Assembly (NCBI GenBank): GCA_963678305.2
Contig: CAXXVV010000003.1
Coordinates: 434,001-498,000 of the forward strand
Source: G963676655 sp963678305
Lineage (GTDB): Bacteria > Verrucomicrobiota > Lentisphaeria > Victivallales > Victivallaceae
Length of the DNA stretch: 64,000 nucleotides
Reading direction: 5' to 3'
Part shown: positions 17,547-26,704 of the stretch, one piece after another
How the letters are laid out: each line of letters opens with the position of its first letter
Position numbering within the stretch: position 1 is the first letter of the stretch
Notes under the pieces: model-generated
The model's input: only the letters and a program-made list of their open reading frames with translations
Database searches by the model: none
What the model was told of the DNA's origin: nothing
Translations under genes and position numbers: made by a program

Positions 17547-19622
17547 ATGAAAGAGTACATCATGTATTCCCTGGAAAACGACAAAGTCAAGGTATCATTC
17601 GACAATGCGGGAAATCTGCAGGAACTGATCAATTTGCAGACCGGCCATAATTATGCCGGCGGCTATCCGGTCTGGCGCATGCTGCTTCAGAAAGGCAAAA
17701 GATTTGAATGCGAAGTCGTACCGGAAACAGAACCATCGATAGAACAATCCGGAAAAACTATCGTTTTGACTTATGATAAAAATTTTTTCGAAGCCGAAGC
17801 CGTCAAACTAGGAGTTAAGGTCTCCGTAAGTCTGGATGACGACAACGTAAAATGGAGTATTGAGTTGAGCAATGATGAACCCGGATGCGTTATTCGTGAC
17901 TTTCTTTTCCCGGTAATCCATGATTTGCAACTACCCGAAAAGCAGGAATTGATCTACCCGTTTACAGGCGGTCAGAAATTCAAAGATATCAAAAGCCATA
18001 TCAAGAAACAGCATTCCTACTGGAAGGGCAAAGATCACATTTTCATTCAGTGGAAACATGAATATCCACGCCGGGCGGCAACCAACTGTTTTACCTTTGC
18101 CGGAGCGGAAGACGGCTTATATTGCGGACTGCATACAAACAACAACGAAGAAACAGTCCATGCATTCCGGATGTACGGGGAAACACTGGATATCAGTTTC
18201 GGACGTTATCCCGGCTGCGGCTGCGGAGAAATATGGAGTCTGGACGGCTATGTAATTTCTCCTTACAACGGCTGCTGGCACATACCGGCAAAAAAATATC
18301 GTTCCTGGCTGGACAGTCCGGAATGTGAATGGTTCGAACTGCATGAAATTCCCGAATGGGTCCGGGCAATGCCTGGTTGGCAACGAATCATTATGAAGCA
18401 TCAATACGGGGAAATTCATTATAAATATACCGATATGCCTGAAATGCGTGAAGACGGTCAGCAAGCCGGAATCAACACGTTGTTCATGTTCGGCTGGCAA
18501 AACGGGGGGCACGACAACAACTATCCGGACTACACTCCAGATCCGGAGTTGGGTACGGCGGAGCAACTCAAAGCCGGGGTTAAGGACTTCACGCAACATA
18601 ACGGGCAGGTTATTTTGTATTCCAATGGCCAGTTAATCGATTTGAATTCGGACTTCTACAAAAAATACGGACCGGAAGTGACGATTAAAGATTTTAACGG
18701 CAATGCCCGGCGCGATGCCTATCTTTTCAGTTCAACCGGTCATTTTTACGGCAATATCGCAAACCGCTCGTTTGAGCATGGCTGTCCCTGGAGCGAAAAA
18801 TGGGAAGAAGTTTTAGCCGGAGTCGTCGACACTGCGGCAGCATACGGCTGTCAATCGGCCTTTTTCGATCAGTTGGGAATCGGGCCGATGCCCTGCTGCG
18901 ACCCGAATCACGGGCATCCGGTGCCGGCGTTCGGCGGCGGAGCGCAGCGCGGACAGCAGATCAAACGGCTGCGGCAACGCGCCAGAAATCATTCTCCGGA
19001 AATGGCAATCGGGGTGGAAATCATCACCGATGTTACGGCTTGTCAGGCGGACTATGTCCACTCCCTGAGCGGCTTCTGCAAAGCGATGAACGACTGGGAG
19101 AAAACCGGCGAAAAGCCGGAACATGAATTTTTTATCGATTGGTTTCGCTATATTTTCCCGGAAATAATTATTTCCGACCGGGAGATCCGGGATGATTCGG
19201 ATATTGAACGCCGCGTCAACCACACCGTGCTGAAAGGCTTGCGGAACGACGTCGAGATATACCGCTGTCGTAAGACGATCGCGGAAACACCGCATTATCA
19301 GGAGTATCTGGGCAGGATTTCCCATTTGCGCAAAAAATATTCAAACTTACTGCTCGAAGGCCGGTATTGCGATACTGAAAACTTCATTATCGACAACGAA
19401 CAGATCGAGGCCAGATGTTTCACCAACGGCGATAAACTGGCGGTGGTTCTGACCCAGAGTCATTTGAAATCGGCGACGACTAATTTGTCCGTTCCCGGGT
19501 ATAAATATGTTGATGCCGATGGCGTCCACGGAATTGAAGTAATTAAAAAAGATCAATTTTTCCAGGTCGAAATAAAACGTCACGGCCTGGCAATCGTAAT
19601 TTATGAAAAGGAAGCAAACTAA
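17547..19622 (+). CDS. DUF6259-like protein, probable glycoside-active TIM-barrel enzyme
   Basis: A 691-residue cytoplasmic protein without signal peptide. The first 260 residues look like a beta-sandwich domain as in GH36- and GH97-like enzymes (FDNAGNLQELINLQTGHNY at the start). A barrel-like region from about 280 to 560 follows, with acidic motifs GWQNGGHDNNYPDY, FDQLG and GVEIITDVTACQADYVHS. A small beta domain ends the chain. The pattern matches the DUF6259 family found in Lentisphaerae and relatives, as far as I can recall. The FFDQLG aspartate and the GVEIITD glutamate are candidate catalytic residues by analogy only. It overlaps the lactonase gene by one base, so the two are translationally linked. 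Confidence 0.6.
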   Translation: MKEYIMYSLENDKVKVSFDNAGNLQELINLQTGHNYAGGYPVWRMLLQKGKRFECEVVPETEPSIEQSGKTIVLTYDKNFFEAEAVKLGVKVSVSLDDDNVKWSIELSNDEPGCVIRDFLFPVIHDLQLPEKQELIYPFTGGQKFKDIKSHIKKQHSYWKGKDHIFIQWKHEYPRRAATNCFTFAGAEDGLYCGLHTNNNEETVHAFRMYGETLDISFGRYPGCGCGEIWSLDGYVISPYNGCWHIPAKKYRSWLDSPECEWFELHEIPEWVRAMPGWQRIIMKHQYGEIHYKYTDMPEMREDGQQAGINTLFMFGWQNGGHDNNYPDYTPDPELGTAEQLKAGVKDFTQHNGQVILYSNGQLIDLNSDFYKKYGPEVTIKDFNGNARRDAYLFSSTGHFYGNIANRSFEHGCPWSEKWEEVLAGVVDTAAAYGCQSAFFDQLGIGPMPCCDPNHGHPVPAFGGGAQRGQQIKRLRQRARNHSPEMAIGVEIITDVTACQADYVHSLSGFCKAMNDWEKTGEKPEHEFFIDWFRYIFPEIIISDREIRDDSDIERRVNHTVLKGLRNDVEIYRCRKTIAETPHYQEYLGRISHLRKKYSNLLLEGRYCDTENFIIDNEQIEARCFTNGDKLAVVLTQSHLKSATTNLSVPGYKYVDADGVHGIEVIKKDQFFQVEIKRHGLAIVIYEKEAN

Positions 19623-20317
19623 TGGAAATCACCTGGCTGACTCAAGGCAGTTTTTTGTTTGAAACCGATGAAACCAGGATTCTGGTCGATCCTTATATGA
19701 GTGATTGTCTGGAAGCTAAAGGCATCAAGCGGATGGTGCCCTACCCGCTGTCTTTTGAAGAGTTGAAACCAGACATGCTGATCTGTACCCACGACCATCT
19801 GGATCATCTTGACCCGGAAACCGTGGAAAAAATCGCGGCGATGTATCCGGATTGCGTGATGGCCGGTCCGATCAGCTGCTGCAATCACTTTAAGGAACTC
19901 GGAATCAAAGAGGAGCAGGTCAAACTGCTTGAAAGGGAAAAATCTTTTTCATTCCGCGATCTGAAAATCACCCCGGTTCTGGCAATTCATTCCGATCCGG
20001 AAGCGGTTGGAGTCGTCATCGAAGCGGAAAACAAAAAAGTCTACCTAAGTTCCGACTCACTGTACGACGACGCCCTGGTCAACGAATTCACCAGAGACTG
20101 TGACGTCATTCTGATCTGTATCAACGGACGGCTCGGCAATATGCCGTACGAAGACGCGGTAAAAGTAGTAAAAGCGGCGAAGCCGAAAACCGCGCTGCCG
20201 ATGCATTACGGACTTTTCGCGGAAAATACCGCCGATCCGCAGCCGTTTATTGACGACTGCAATCAGGCCGGAATTAAATCATTTGAACTTATTGTGGGTG
20301 AACCGATAAGGATCTGA
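19622..20317 (+). CDS. UlaG-like metallo-beta-lactamase-fold lactonase
   Basis: A 231-residue MBL-fold protein. The metal-binding signature is THDHLDHLD at residues about 56-64, with further ligands in the SSDSLYDD and MHYGLF segments. This spacing and the N-terminus MEITWLTQGSF resemble UlaG, the L-ascorbate-6-phosphate lactonase, and related UPF0173 proteins. Placed between dehydrogenases and dehydratases it could open an aldonolactone to an aldonate. That assignment is inferred from context. It starts at the last base of the preceding gene and ends 2 bases before the next start. Confidence 0.75.
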   Translation: MEITWLTQGSFLFETDETRILVDPYMSDCLEAKGIKRMVPYPLSFEELKPDMLICTHDHLDHLDPETVEKIAAMYPDCVMAGPISCCNHFKELGIKEEQVKLLEREKSFSFRDLKITPVLAIHSDPEAVGVVIEAENKKVYLSSDSLYDDALVNEFTRDCDVILICINGRLGNMPYEDAVKVVKAAKPKTALPMHYGLFAENTADPQPFIDDCNQAGIKSFELIVGEPIRI

Positions 20318-20319
20318 TA

Positions 20320-21759
20320 ATGAAAAAGATTGGTAAATTCAAAGCGAAAAAGTCGCTCGACATAGCCGGGTCGAAAATCGGGATCGGATTTGAATGTCTG
20401 GACCGCCAGATGTGGGACGATAACGACGAAGCATATAGATTGGTCGGTGAGCTCGGGGTCAAACACGCCCGGGTGCAAACCGGCTGGAATCGTTGTGAAA
20501 TCGACAAAGGCGTCCTTGATTTTGCCTGGCTGGACCGGATCGTCGACAAGCTGCTCGCACGCGGGATTCAACCCTGGTTCAACCTTGGATACGGTAATAT
20601 TCACCATACTGAAGCGACAGAACCAGACGCGGTCGGCTGGGTGCCGATTTATTCTGAAGAATCCCGGCAGGCATGGAAGCATTTCGTGGCCGAACTGGTC
20701 AAACACTTCAAAGGCCGGATTACCCACTATGAGGTTTGGAACGAACCGGACATCAATCCATTCTGGAACAAGGGCACCAATGTCAGTGAATATATGGATC
20801 TGCTGAAAATGACGGTTCCGGTGATCAGGGAAAACAATTCTAGTGTTAAGATTATCGGCGGCGCCACCGCGGCCGGATTTTCAAGTACCGGGTTCGGAGT
20901 ACTTGAAGAATACTTGAAACAGGGAATGGCGCAACTCATTGACGTTTACAGTTACCATCGCTATCGCGTGGTCCCGGAGCTTTACAGCATTGACGATTTC
21001 CGTCATTTGCGGGCGGCGTTTGACGCTTACGGCGGAGAACACATCGAACTCTGGCAGGCCGAATCGGGTTGTCCTTCACAAAGCGCCACAACCCAAGCGC
21101 TGGCCAACACGCCGGTCACCAAAGAGGTCCAGGCGAAAGTCCTGTGCCGAAGCATCATGACCGACCTTGACATGGGAGTCGACTACACCTGCTATTTCCA
21201 TTTTTCCGACTTCAAATTTTATTATCGCAACGGCTACTGCGAAGTTCCGAATCACTTCGGGGTCATTACTTACGACAGTCCGCCGCAACCGAAACCGGCA
21301 TATTACGCTTTACAAACCATCTGCTCCTTGTTTGATAATGACACAATCCGGGCGCCGCGCACCAAAATCGATATGGCGATCAAGGATATGAGCAAATCAC
21401 CGGAACTCTATTCGTTCCAGGTCGAAATTCTGAATTCCCGCAAAACCGCTTTCGTGCGCAAGGGTTACCCGTTGATCTCGTGGTATCTGCCGAAGGACCT
21501 GTTTTCGTCCTATGCCGGAAATGAGCCGTACCGAACCCGCGACATTGAGTTGTTCATCTGGGCTCCGGGGCAAAATATCGAGAATCCAGTCGTAATCGAC
21601 CCCCTTACCGGAGAGGTTTATGAACCTGAAAGCGAAATTGATCCCAATCAACGACAGGATATTGCCCGGCAACTGGTGGTTCATGATGTTCCGTTAAAAG
21701 ATTATCCAATGTTTATCACTGACTATAACGCAGTAAAAGAATTAATTGAAAGGTTATGA
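20320..21759 (+). CDS. clan GH-A glycoside hydrolase (GH39-like), copy 1
   Basis: A 479-residue TIM-barrel protein without signal peptide. The acid/base glutamate is E142 in YEVWNEPDIN and the likely nucleophile is E248 in LWQAESG, about 106 residues later, as expected for a retaining clan GH-A enzyme. The HARVQTGWNRCE and GVLDFAWLDRIVDKLL segments resemble GH39 beta-xylosidases and related uncharacterised families. Cytoplasmic location suggests it acts on imported short oligosaccharides. It is a clear paralogue of the next gene and overlaps its upstream in-frame ATG by 4 bases. Confidence 0.8.
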   Translation: MKKIGKFKAKKSLDIAGSKIGIGFECLDRQMWDDNDEAYRLVGELGVKHARVQTGWNRCEIDKGVLDFAWLDRIVDKLLARGIQPWFNLGYGNIHHTEATEPDAVGWVPIYSEESRQAWKHFVAELVKHFKGRITHYEVWNEPDINPFWNKGTNVSEYMDLLKMTVPVIRENNSSVKIIGGATAAGFSSTGFGVLEEYLKQGMAQLIDVYSYHRYRVVPELYSIDDFRHLRAAFDAYGGEHIELWQAESGCPSQSATTQALANTPVTKEVQAKVLCRSIMTDLDMGVDYTCYFHFSDFKFYYRNGYCEVPNHFGVITYDSPPQPKPAYYALQTICSLFDNDTIRAPRTKIDMAIKDMSKSPELYSFQVEILNSRKTAFVRKGYPLISWYLPKDLFSSYAGNEPYRTRDIELFIWAPGQNIENPVVIDPLTGEVYEPESEIDPNQRQDIARQLVVHDVPLKDYPMFITDYNAVKELIERL

Positions 21760-21761
21760 AA

Positions 21762-23240
21762 ATGTCTTTAAAAGATTTCGGATTGAATTATCTGGGAAAA
21801 CTGAAAAACCGTAAGAGCACGGAAATCGGCTCTTCAAAACTCGGCGTCGGCTTTGAATGCCTTGACCGTGATATGTGGGACGCAAACCAGGCATGGCCGG
21901 TCCTTGATGATCTCGGCGTGAAATGGGCCCGGGTCCAGACCGGCTGGGCCAAGACCGAAAAAGAACCGGGCGTCTATAATTTCGCCTGGCTCGACGAGAT
22001 TGTCGACAAACTGCTGGCGCGCGGGGTCACTCCATGGCTCAGTATCAGCTACGGAAATAAATTATATACTAAAAAAATGAATTCCGGCGACAGCATTTCA
22101 CCCAACTATAAAGACTGCAACGAACACGGGGTCGGATTTCCGCCGATCCAGACCCAACCGGAACGCGACGCCTGGCAGAATTACGTGCGCGAACTGGTCA
22201 AACATTTCCGGGACCGGGTCGATCACTATGAAGTCTGGAACGAGCCGGACCTACTGAGTTTCTGGCAATCCGGACCGAAGGCTGCGGAATATGTTGAACT
22301 GGTAAGGCTGACCTCCGAACCGTTGCGGGAAGAGCAGCCGGAAGCCAAGCTGATCGGCGGCGCGATCGCCTGGGGGATGACAGTCTGGAGCCTCAAATAC
22401 CTTGACGACTGCATGAAGGCGGGTATTCATAAATATATCGATATTATCACATATCACGGTTATAAATCAGTTCCGGAACGTCACAGCACCCAGGAAATCG
22501 CCGGATTTACCAATATTGTCAATAAATACAAGCCATCGCTGCAATACTGGCAGGGTGAAGCCGGAGTCCAGTCATACGTACCGGAAGCAGCCAAAGGCGT
22601 CGGCGCGCTTTCGACCATGAAATTCAGCGAGGATATCCAGGCCAGAATGCTCCTGCGCCGGACCCTGCTCGAACTCAATAACGGCTGTTCCATGACCAGC
22701 TATTTCCACATGGCCGACTTTGCCCATTACGCCGCCTTCAAACAGACCTTCCATTATGGTCTGGTCAGACTGGAAGACGGTTCCCCAAAACCCGCGTATT
22801 ACGCGCTGCAGTCATTATGCACCATTCTGGCCGACCCGATGGAACAGGCCGGTGGGCGTACCGCCTGCCACATGAGTGTAATGGACGATACCGACGATCC
22901 GCGCGCCACTAAAGCCACCACCTGGCACGCCAATTTCGTTTGCGGCAATGTCCCGGTCCACGCCTGGTGGTTCCCGGAATCGGTTGAGGACGATCCGGTT
23001 GTCAAACAAATGGAAATGACTTATTACATGGACAGCGCCCTGAAACTCGATAATCCGGTCCTGATCGATCCGGTAACCCAGGAAGTCTACGAGATCAAAT
23101 GCGAAATGGACAAGCGCACCTGCGGCGAATCATGGATGTTCCCGGACAAAGAGGCCGAAGGTGTCCGTCATTTCACCGGTCTGCCGGTCTGCAACAGTCC
23201 ATTGATCATGACCGATCGTTCGCTTATTGAAATAATCTAA
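21762..23240 (+). CDS. clan GH-A glycoside hydrolase (GH39-like), copy 2
   Basis: Paralogue of the preceding gene: GVGFECLDRDMWD, WARVQTGWAKTE, NFAWLDEIVDKLLARGV and YEVWNEPD are shared almost unchanged. From the ATG at 21762 the acid/base residue is E161 and the nucleophile E266 in YWQGEAG. An insertion of about 20 residues follows the first conserved barrel strands (YGNKLYTKKMNSGDS). The ATG at 21762 is preferred over 21756 because an AAAGG site lies at a better distance. The C-terminal 120 residues look like a small beta domain, LINPVT-like in both copies. Confidence 0.8.
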   Translation: MSLKDFGLNYLGKLKNRKSTEIGSSKLGVGFECLDRDMWDANQAWPVLDDLGVKWARVQTGWAKTEKEPGVYNFAWLDEIVDKLLARGVTPWLSISYGNKLYTKKMNSGDSISPNYKDCNEHGVGFPPIQTQPERDAWQNYVRELVKHFRDRVDHYEVWNEPDLLSFWQSGPKAAEYVELVRLTSEPLREEQPEAKLIGGAIAWGMTVWSLKYLDDCMKAGIHKYIDIITYHGYKSVPERHSTQEIAGFTNIVNKYKPSLQYWQGEAGVQSYVPEAAKGVGALSTMKFSEDIQARMLLRRTLLELNNGCSMTSYFHMADFAHYAAFKQTFHYGLVRLEDGSPKPAYYALQSLCTILADPMEQAGGRTACHMSVMDDTDDPRATKATTWHANFVCGNVPVHAWWFPESVEDDPVVKQMEMTYYMDSALKLDNPVLIDPVTQEVYEIKCEMDKRTCGESWMFPDKEAEGVRHFTGLPVCNSPLIMTDRSLIEII

Positions 23241-23246
23241 ATACTA

Positions 23247-23332
23247 CACCACGGAGGACACAGAGAACACGGAGAGTTTTCTTTTTCCGCAAAGCGGAAA
23301 TTTTAAATTCGTGTAATTCGCGCAATTCGTGG
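23247..23332. repeat. palindromic helical-phase repeat element, copy A
   Basis: The left half (23247-23276, ACCACGGAGGACACAGAG and on) and the reverse complement of the right half both follow a 9-bp (N)CACGAANN-like period. The right half is three tandem 9-mers, AATTCGTGT, AATTCGCGC and AATTCGTGG (23306-23332). Between them is a perfect hairpin TTTCCGC-AAA-GCGGAAA (23284-23300). A similar element lies at 35551-35650. Confidence 0.6.
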
Positions 23333-23348
23333 CTGGAAAGGATTAAAA

Positions 23349-24515
23349 ATGAAAATTACCGAAATCAAACCTTTGATCTGTCATTGCTACCGGACTAATT
23401 GGGTCTTTGTCAAGGTAATGACCGACGAGGGTCTGCATGGCGTGGGTGAAGCCACTTTGGAATACCGTGAACAGACCGTCATGGAAGCAATCCGGGAACT
23501 GGACCGCAATCTGCGTGGTGAAGATCCGCGCAATATCGAAGCGATTTGGCACGAGTGCTACCGGAGTCTGTATTTTCGCGGCGGACCAGTCAACATGAGC
23601 GCGCTGTCCGGTGTCGAAATGGCGCTGTGGGATATCAAAGGCAAAGAACTCGGGGTTCCAGTCTACCAGCTTATCGGCGGTAAAGTCCGGGATAAAGTCC
23701 CGTGTTACGCCAACGGCTGGTTCGCTCCGGCAAAAACTCCGGAAGAATTCGCCGAAAAAGCGAAAGTCGCTGTACAAAACGGCTTTACCGGTCTGAAATG
23801 GGACCCGTTCGGTTCGGCTTATTTGAATATCAGCAAAAAAGAGCTGCACCAGGCCCTGGATTGTGTGGCAGCGGTTGTCGACGCGGTCGGTGACGACGTG
23901 GAAATCCTGGTGGAGGGACACGGACGCTTCAATGTGGCCACCGCCATCCGCATCGGCCGGGCGCTGGAAGAATTTGATATTACCTGGTTCGAAGAACCGG
24001 TCCCGCCGGAAAATCTCGATGCCCTCGCGGAAGTCAAACAACGGGTTAGAATCCCGATCGCCGCCGGAGAGCGCATGTTCAGCCGCTGGTCGTATCAGGA
24101 ATTTTTCAAACTGAAATGCGCCGATTACGTCCAGCCGGACCTGAGTCATGTCGGAGGCATCGGCGAAGTCAAGAAAATAGCGGCCCAGGCCGAGGCTAAC
24201 CATATCGCGATCTGCCCGCATAACCCAAGCGGCCCGGTCGCCAACGCCGCGACGCTCCAGATTGCCGCGTCAACCCCGAATTTTCATCTGCTGGAAACCA
24301 TGGCGGTCGATATTCCGTGGCGCAAAGATATATGCACCGAACAGGTTGGTTTTGTTGACGGCATGATGACAATTCCCGAGCTGCCGGGTCTGGGTGTAGA
24401 CCTAAATGAAGATGCGATAGCGGAACATCCATATCAAAAACGCGATTTGCGGCATTTTCGCGGCGACCTGACTGATATCCGCCCGGACAATGCTGAATCA
24501 TTTTTCAAGAAGTGA
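23349..24515 (+). CDS. mandelate racemase/enolase-superfamily sugar-acid dehydratase, copy 1
   Basis: Catalyses proton abstraction from an aldonate, most likely dehydrating it to a 2-keto-3-deoxy acid. The N-terminal capping domain covers residues 1-125 and the barrel 130-370. Metal ligands appear as E189 (VEGHGRF, where galactonate dehydratases usually have Asp), E215 or E216 (WFEEP) and E241 (AAGER). H191 and the histidine near 291 in CPHNPSGP are the acid/base pair as in the DgoD subgroup. Length of 388 residues is normal. GGAAAGGA precedes the ATG. The substrate is not readable from sequence. Confidence 0.87.
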   Translation: MKITEIKPLICHCYRTNWVFVKVMTDEGLHGVGEATLEYREQTVMEAIRELDRNLRGEDPRNIEAIWHECYRSLYFRGGPVNMSALSGVEMALWDIKGKELGVPVYQLIGGKVRDKVPCYANGWFAPAKTPEEFAEKAKVAVQNGFTGLKWDPFGSAYLNISKKELHQALDCVAAVVDAVGDDVEILVEGHGRFNVATAIRIGRALEEFDITWFEEPVPPENLDALAEVKQRVRIPIAAGERMFSRWSYQEFFKLKCADYVQPDLSHVGGIGEVKKIAAQAEANHIAICPHNPSGPVANAATLQIAASTPNFHLLETMAVDIPWRKDICTEQVGFVDGMMTIPELPGLGVDLNEDAIAEHPYQKRDLRHFRGDLTDIRPDNAESFFKK

Positions 24516-24524
24516 GGTTTAATT

Positions 24525-25298
24525 ATGGATTTTACAGGTAAAACAGTTATGGTGACCGGTTCGGTCCGTAATACCGGACTCGGCATCGTCAAAGCGTTCG
24601 CCGCCGCCGGAGCCCGGGTTGTCGTCAACGGACGCAAAGAGTCCGATACTCAACGTGTAGCGCAGGAAATCCGGGAAGCATACGGCACCGAAGTCATCGA
24701 AGCTACAGTGGATATTGCCCAACCGGAGCAGGTAGACCAGTTTTTTGATAAGCTTGAAGCCGATGGCATCAAACTTGACATCCTGGTCAATAACGCGGTA
24801 GTTCAGGCCTGCGGCTATTCGTTTATCGACTCGCCGTATGATATGCTGACCGAAACGTTCAAAATAAACGTCTTTGGGCTTTTCCACTGTTCACAGCGCG
24901 CTGCACGGATTATGAAAGCCTATGGCGGGGGGGTAATCATCAACGTCGGGTCCAATACCGCGGAACGCCCGGTCAAAGGCCGGACCGTCTATGTCGCCAG
25001 CAAGGGCGCTGTCGATTCCCTGACCCGGGCAATGGCTATTGACCTGGCGGAATTCAATATCCGGGTCAACACGGTTGCCGCCGGTTACATCTATTCCGAC
25101 CGCTGGCCCGTTCTACCGCAAAGTACCGTGGATCGTCGCCATAAAAACATCCCGCTCGGTCACGAATGCCTCGCGGAAGACATCGCCAAAAGCATCATGT
25201 TCCTCGCTTCCGACGACTCCCCGAGAACCACCGGAACGCGGTTGATGGTAGACGGCGGCACCTCCGTACAACTGGTTCCGGCAGACTGTGACGAATAA
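24525..25298 (+). CDS. short-chain dehydrogenase/reductase
   Basis: Classical SDR of 257 residues, 10 bp after the dehydratase gene. The cofactor loop reads TGSVRNTGLGIVKAF, NNAV replaces the common NNAG, the catalytic serine lies in INVGSNT and the YVASK motif gives Tyr156 and Lys160. It ends with TRLMVDGGTSVQL. A role in oxidising the sugar substrate or reducing a keto-acid product is suggested only by its position between two dehydratases. Confidence 0.87.
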   Translation: MDFTGKTVMVTGSVRNTGLGIVKAFAAAGARVVVNGRKESDTQRVAQEIREAYGTEVIEATVDIAQPEQVDQFFDKLEADGIKLDILVNNAVVQACGYSFIDSPYDMLTETFKINVFGLFHCSQRAARIMKAYGGGVIINVGSNTAERPVKGRTVYVASKGAVDSLTRAMAIDLAEFNIRVNTVAAGYIYSDRWPVLPQSTVDRRHKNIPLGHECLAEDIAKSIMFLASDDSPRTTGTRLMVDGGTSVQLVPADCDE

Positions 25299-25304
25299 CA
25301 CAAA

Positions 25305-25358
25305 ATGACGGATAAATCAAGTACAAAATATTTAATTTGACGGATAATTGACGGATAG
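25305..25358. repeat. 11-bp TGACGGATA repeats upstream of the second dehydratase gene
   Basis: Three copies of (A/T)TGACGGATA(A/G) at 25305-25315, 25337-25347 and 25348-25358; the last two are in tandem with an 11-bp period. The same TGACGG 11-bp tandem is found on the opposite strand at 33354-33381. Confidence 0.6.
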
Positions 25359-25366
25359 ATTAGAAC

Positions 25367-26530
25367 ATGAAAATTACCAGAATAGAACCGATAATAGTCG
25401 GCGCGCCCACCCCCGGATGCGGTCTGCTGTCGAATCGCAACTATATCTTCGTGAAGGTCCATACCGATGAAGGAATCACCGGTTTGGGTGAAGCCACGCT
25501 AGAAGGTTATGACCAGACAATCAAGGGATTGCTCAAAGATATCGAAAGCCTGTTGGTCGGCGAGGACCCGACTCGAATCGGCTACCTGACCGAAGTGATG
25601 ATCAAACAGAAATTCTGGAAAGGCGGCGTCCTCAAGGGAACTGCCGTCGCCGGAATTGAATTGGCTTTATGGGATATCCTCGGCAAAAGCGTCGGATTGC
25701 CGGTTTATAAACTGGTCGGCGGAGCCTGTCGTGACAAAATCCGCGTCTACGCCAACGGCTGGAGCGGCGGAGCAACCGATCCGGCTGAAATCAAAGACAA
25801 AGCTTATGCCGCCGAAGCCGCCGGATACCGGGCCTTCAAGTTCAGTCTGGCCGAAACCGGCTGGCCGGTCAATGACCGGGTATTGATCAGAAAAATCGTC
25901 AAAGCCGCTGAATCCATCCGTGAAGCAATCGGCATGGATTGCCCGCTAATGCTCGACGGACATGGTCGTTACGACACCGATCTGGCAATCAAGATCGGGC
26001 AAGCGCTTGAGGATGTCGATCTCTACTTTTTTGAAGAACCGGTACAACCTGAAGATGTCGACGCCATGAAGAAGGTAGCGGACAATGTGCCGATGCCGCT
26101 GGCCGGCGGGGAACGCCTTTCCCTGAAATACGAGTTCAGAAACTTTCTGGATAAAAAAGCGCTGGCAATTCTGCAGCCGGACCTGGCGCACTGTCACGGT
26201 TTTGGCGAAGGCTTGAAAGTCACCCATCTTGCCGAAGCTTACTCGGCCTGGGTTGCGCCGCATTGCCCGATGAGTCCGGTTATTACCGCAATTTCCCTGC
26301 ATCTCGATGCCGTCGCGCCGAATTTTCTCATTCAGGAGCGACTTTTCCTGAATGACTGGCGCAATGAAGTTATCACCGAACCGCTGGTGGTCAAAGATGG
26401 TTTTCTGGAACTTAACGACAAACCCGGCTGGGGGATCGAACTGGACGACGAACTCTGTGCAGCGCATCCGGAAATTCCAATCGCCATGCCCCGTCTCTTC
26501 CGTCCCGACGGTGCAGTCGCAGACTGGTAA
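25367..26530 (+). CDS. mandelate racemase/enolase-superfamily sugar-acid dehydratase, copy 2
   Basis: Second enolase-superfamily enzyme of the cluster, 387 residues. Here the first metal ligand is the more usual Asp: D197 in LDGHGRYD, with H199 beside it, then the FFEEP and AGGER glutamates, and the histidine in VAPHCPMSP. It is similar in plan to the 23349 gene but clearly diverged, so it probably accepts a different aldonate or a different epimer. GLGEATLEGYDQT near residue 40 is shared with the galactonate-dehydratase-like subgroup. It is the last gene of the cluster; no kinase, aldolase or transporter follows. Confidence 0.87.
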   Translation: MKITRIEPIIVGAPTPGCGLLSNRNYIFVKVHTDEGITGLGEATLEGYDQTIKGLLKDIESLLVGEDPTRIGYLTEVMIKQKFWKGGVLKGTAVAGIELALWDILGKSVGLPVYKLVGGACRDKIRVYANGWSGGATDPAEIKDKAYAAEAAGYRAFKFSLAETGWPVNDRVLIRKIVKAAESIREAIGMDCPLMLDGHGRYDTDLAIKIGQALEDVDLYFFEEPVQPEDVDAMKKVADNVPMPLAGGERLSLKYEFRNFLDKKALAILQPDLAHCHGFGEGLKVTHLAEAYSAWVAPHCPMSPVITAISLHLDAVAPNFLIQERLFLNDWRNEVITEPLVVKDGFLELNDKPGWGIELDDELCAAHPEIPIAMPRLFRPDGAVADW

Positions 26531-26587
26531 AAAAAGTTTTTTCCAAAAAGCTATTACGAAACCGTTTTTATTGTTTTTATAGTCGTG

Positions 26588-26608
26588 ATAATCGTACAGT
26601 TTGATTAT
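26588..26608 (-). repeat. dispersed 21-bp quasi-palindrome, copy 3
   Basis: Plus strand ATAATCGTACAGTTTGATTAT, with 6-bp inverted arms ATAATC/GATTAT. Followed after 2 bp by copy 4. Both lie in the short gap between convergent genes, just beyond the end of the tetrapyrrole operon. Confidence 0.75.
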
Positions 26609-26610
26609 TG

Positions 26611-26631
26611 ATAATCGTACAGTTTGATTAT
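26611..26631 (-). repeat. dispersed 21-bp quasi-palindrome, copy 4
   Basis: Identical to copy 3 (21 of 21 bases) and spaced 23 bp from it. The pair is bracketed by direct repeats of ATTGTTTTTATA (about 26570 and 26629). Confidence 0.75.
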
Positions 26632-26704
26632 TGTTTTTATATTAAAAACTAACTATCAAAAACTTACAAAAATCAAAAAGAGGCATTGGAGATGATGAAC
26701 TTCT

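Noticed and set aside
18117..18599. 160-residue open frame antisense to the DUF6259-like gene
   Set aside because: No start signal or family, and fully overlapped by a gene with strong operon context.
23284..23300. Hairpin TTTCCGC-AAA-GCGGAAA after the second GH gene, considered as terminator
   Set aside because: The T run is in front of the stem rather than behind, and a similar hairpin is part of another repeat element at 35590.
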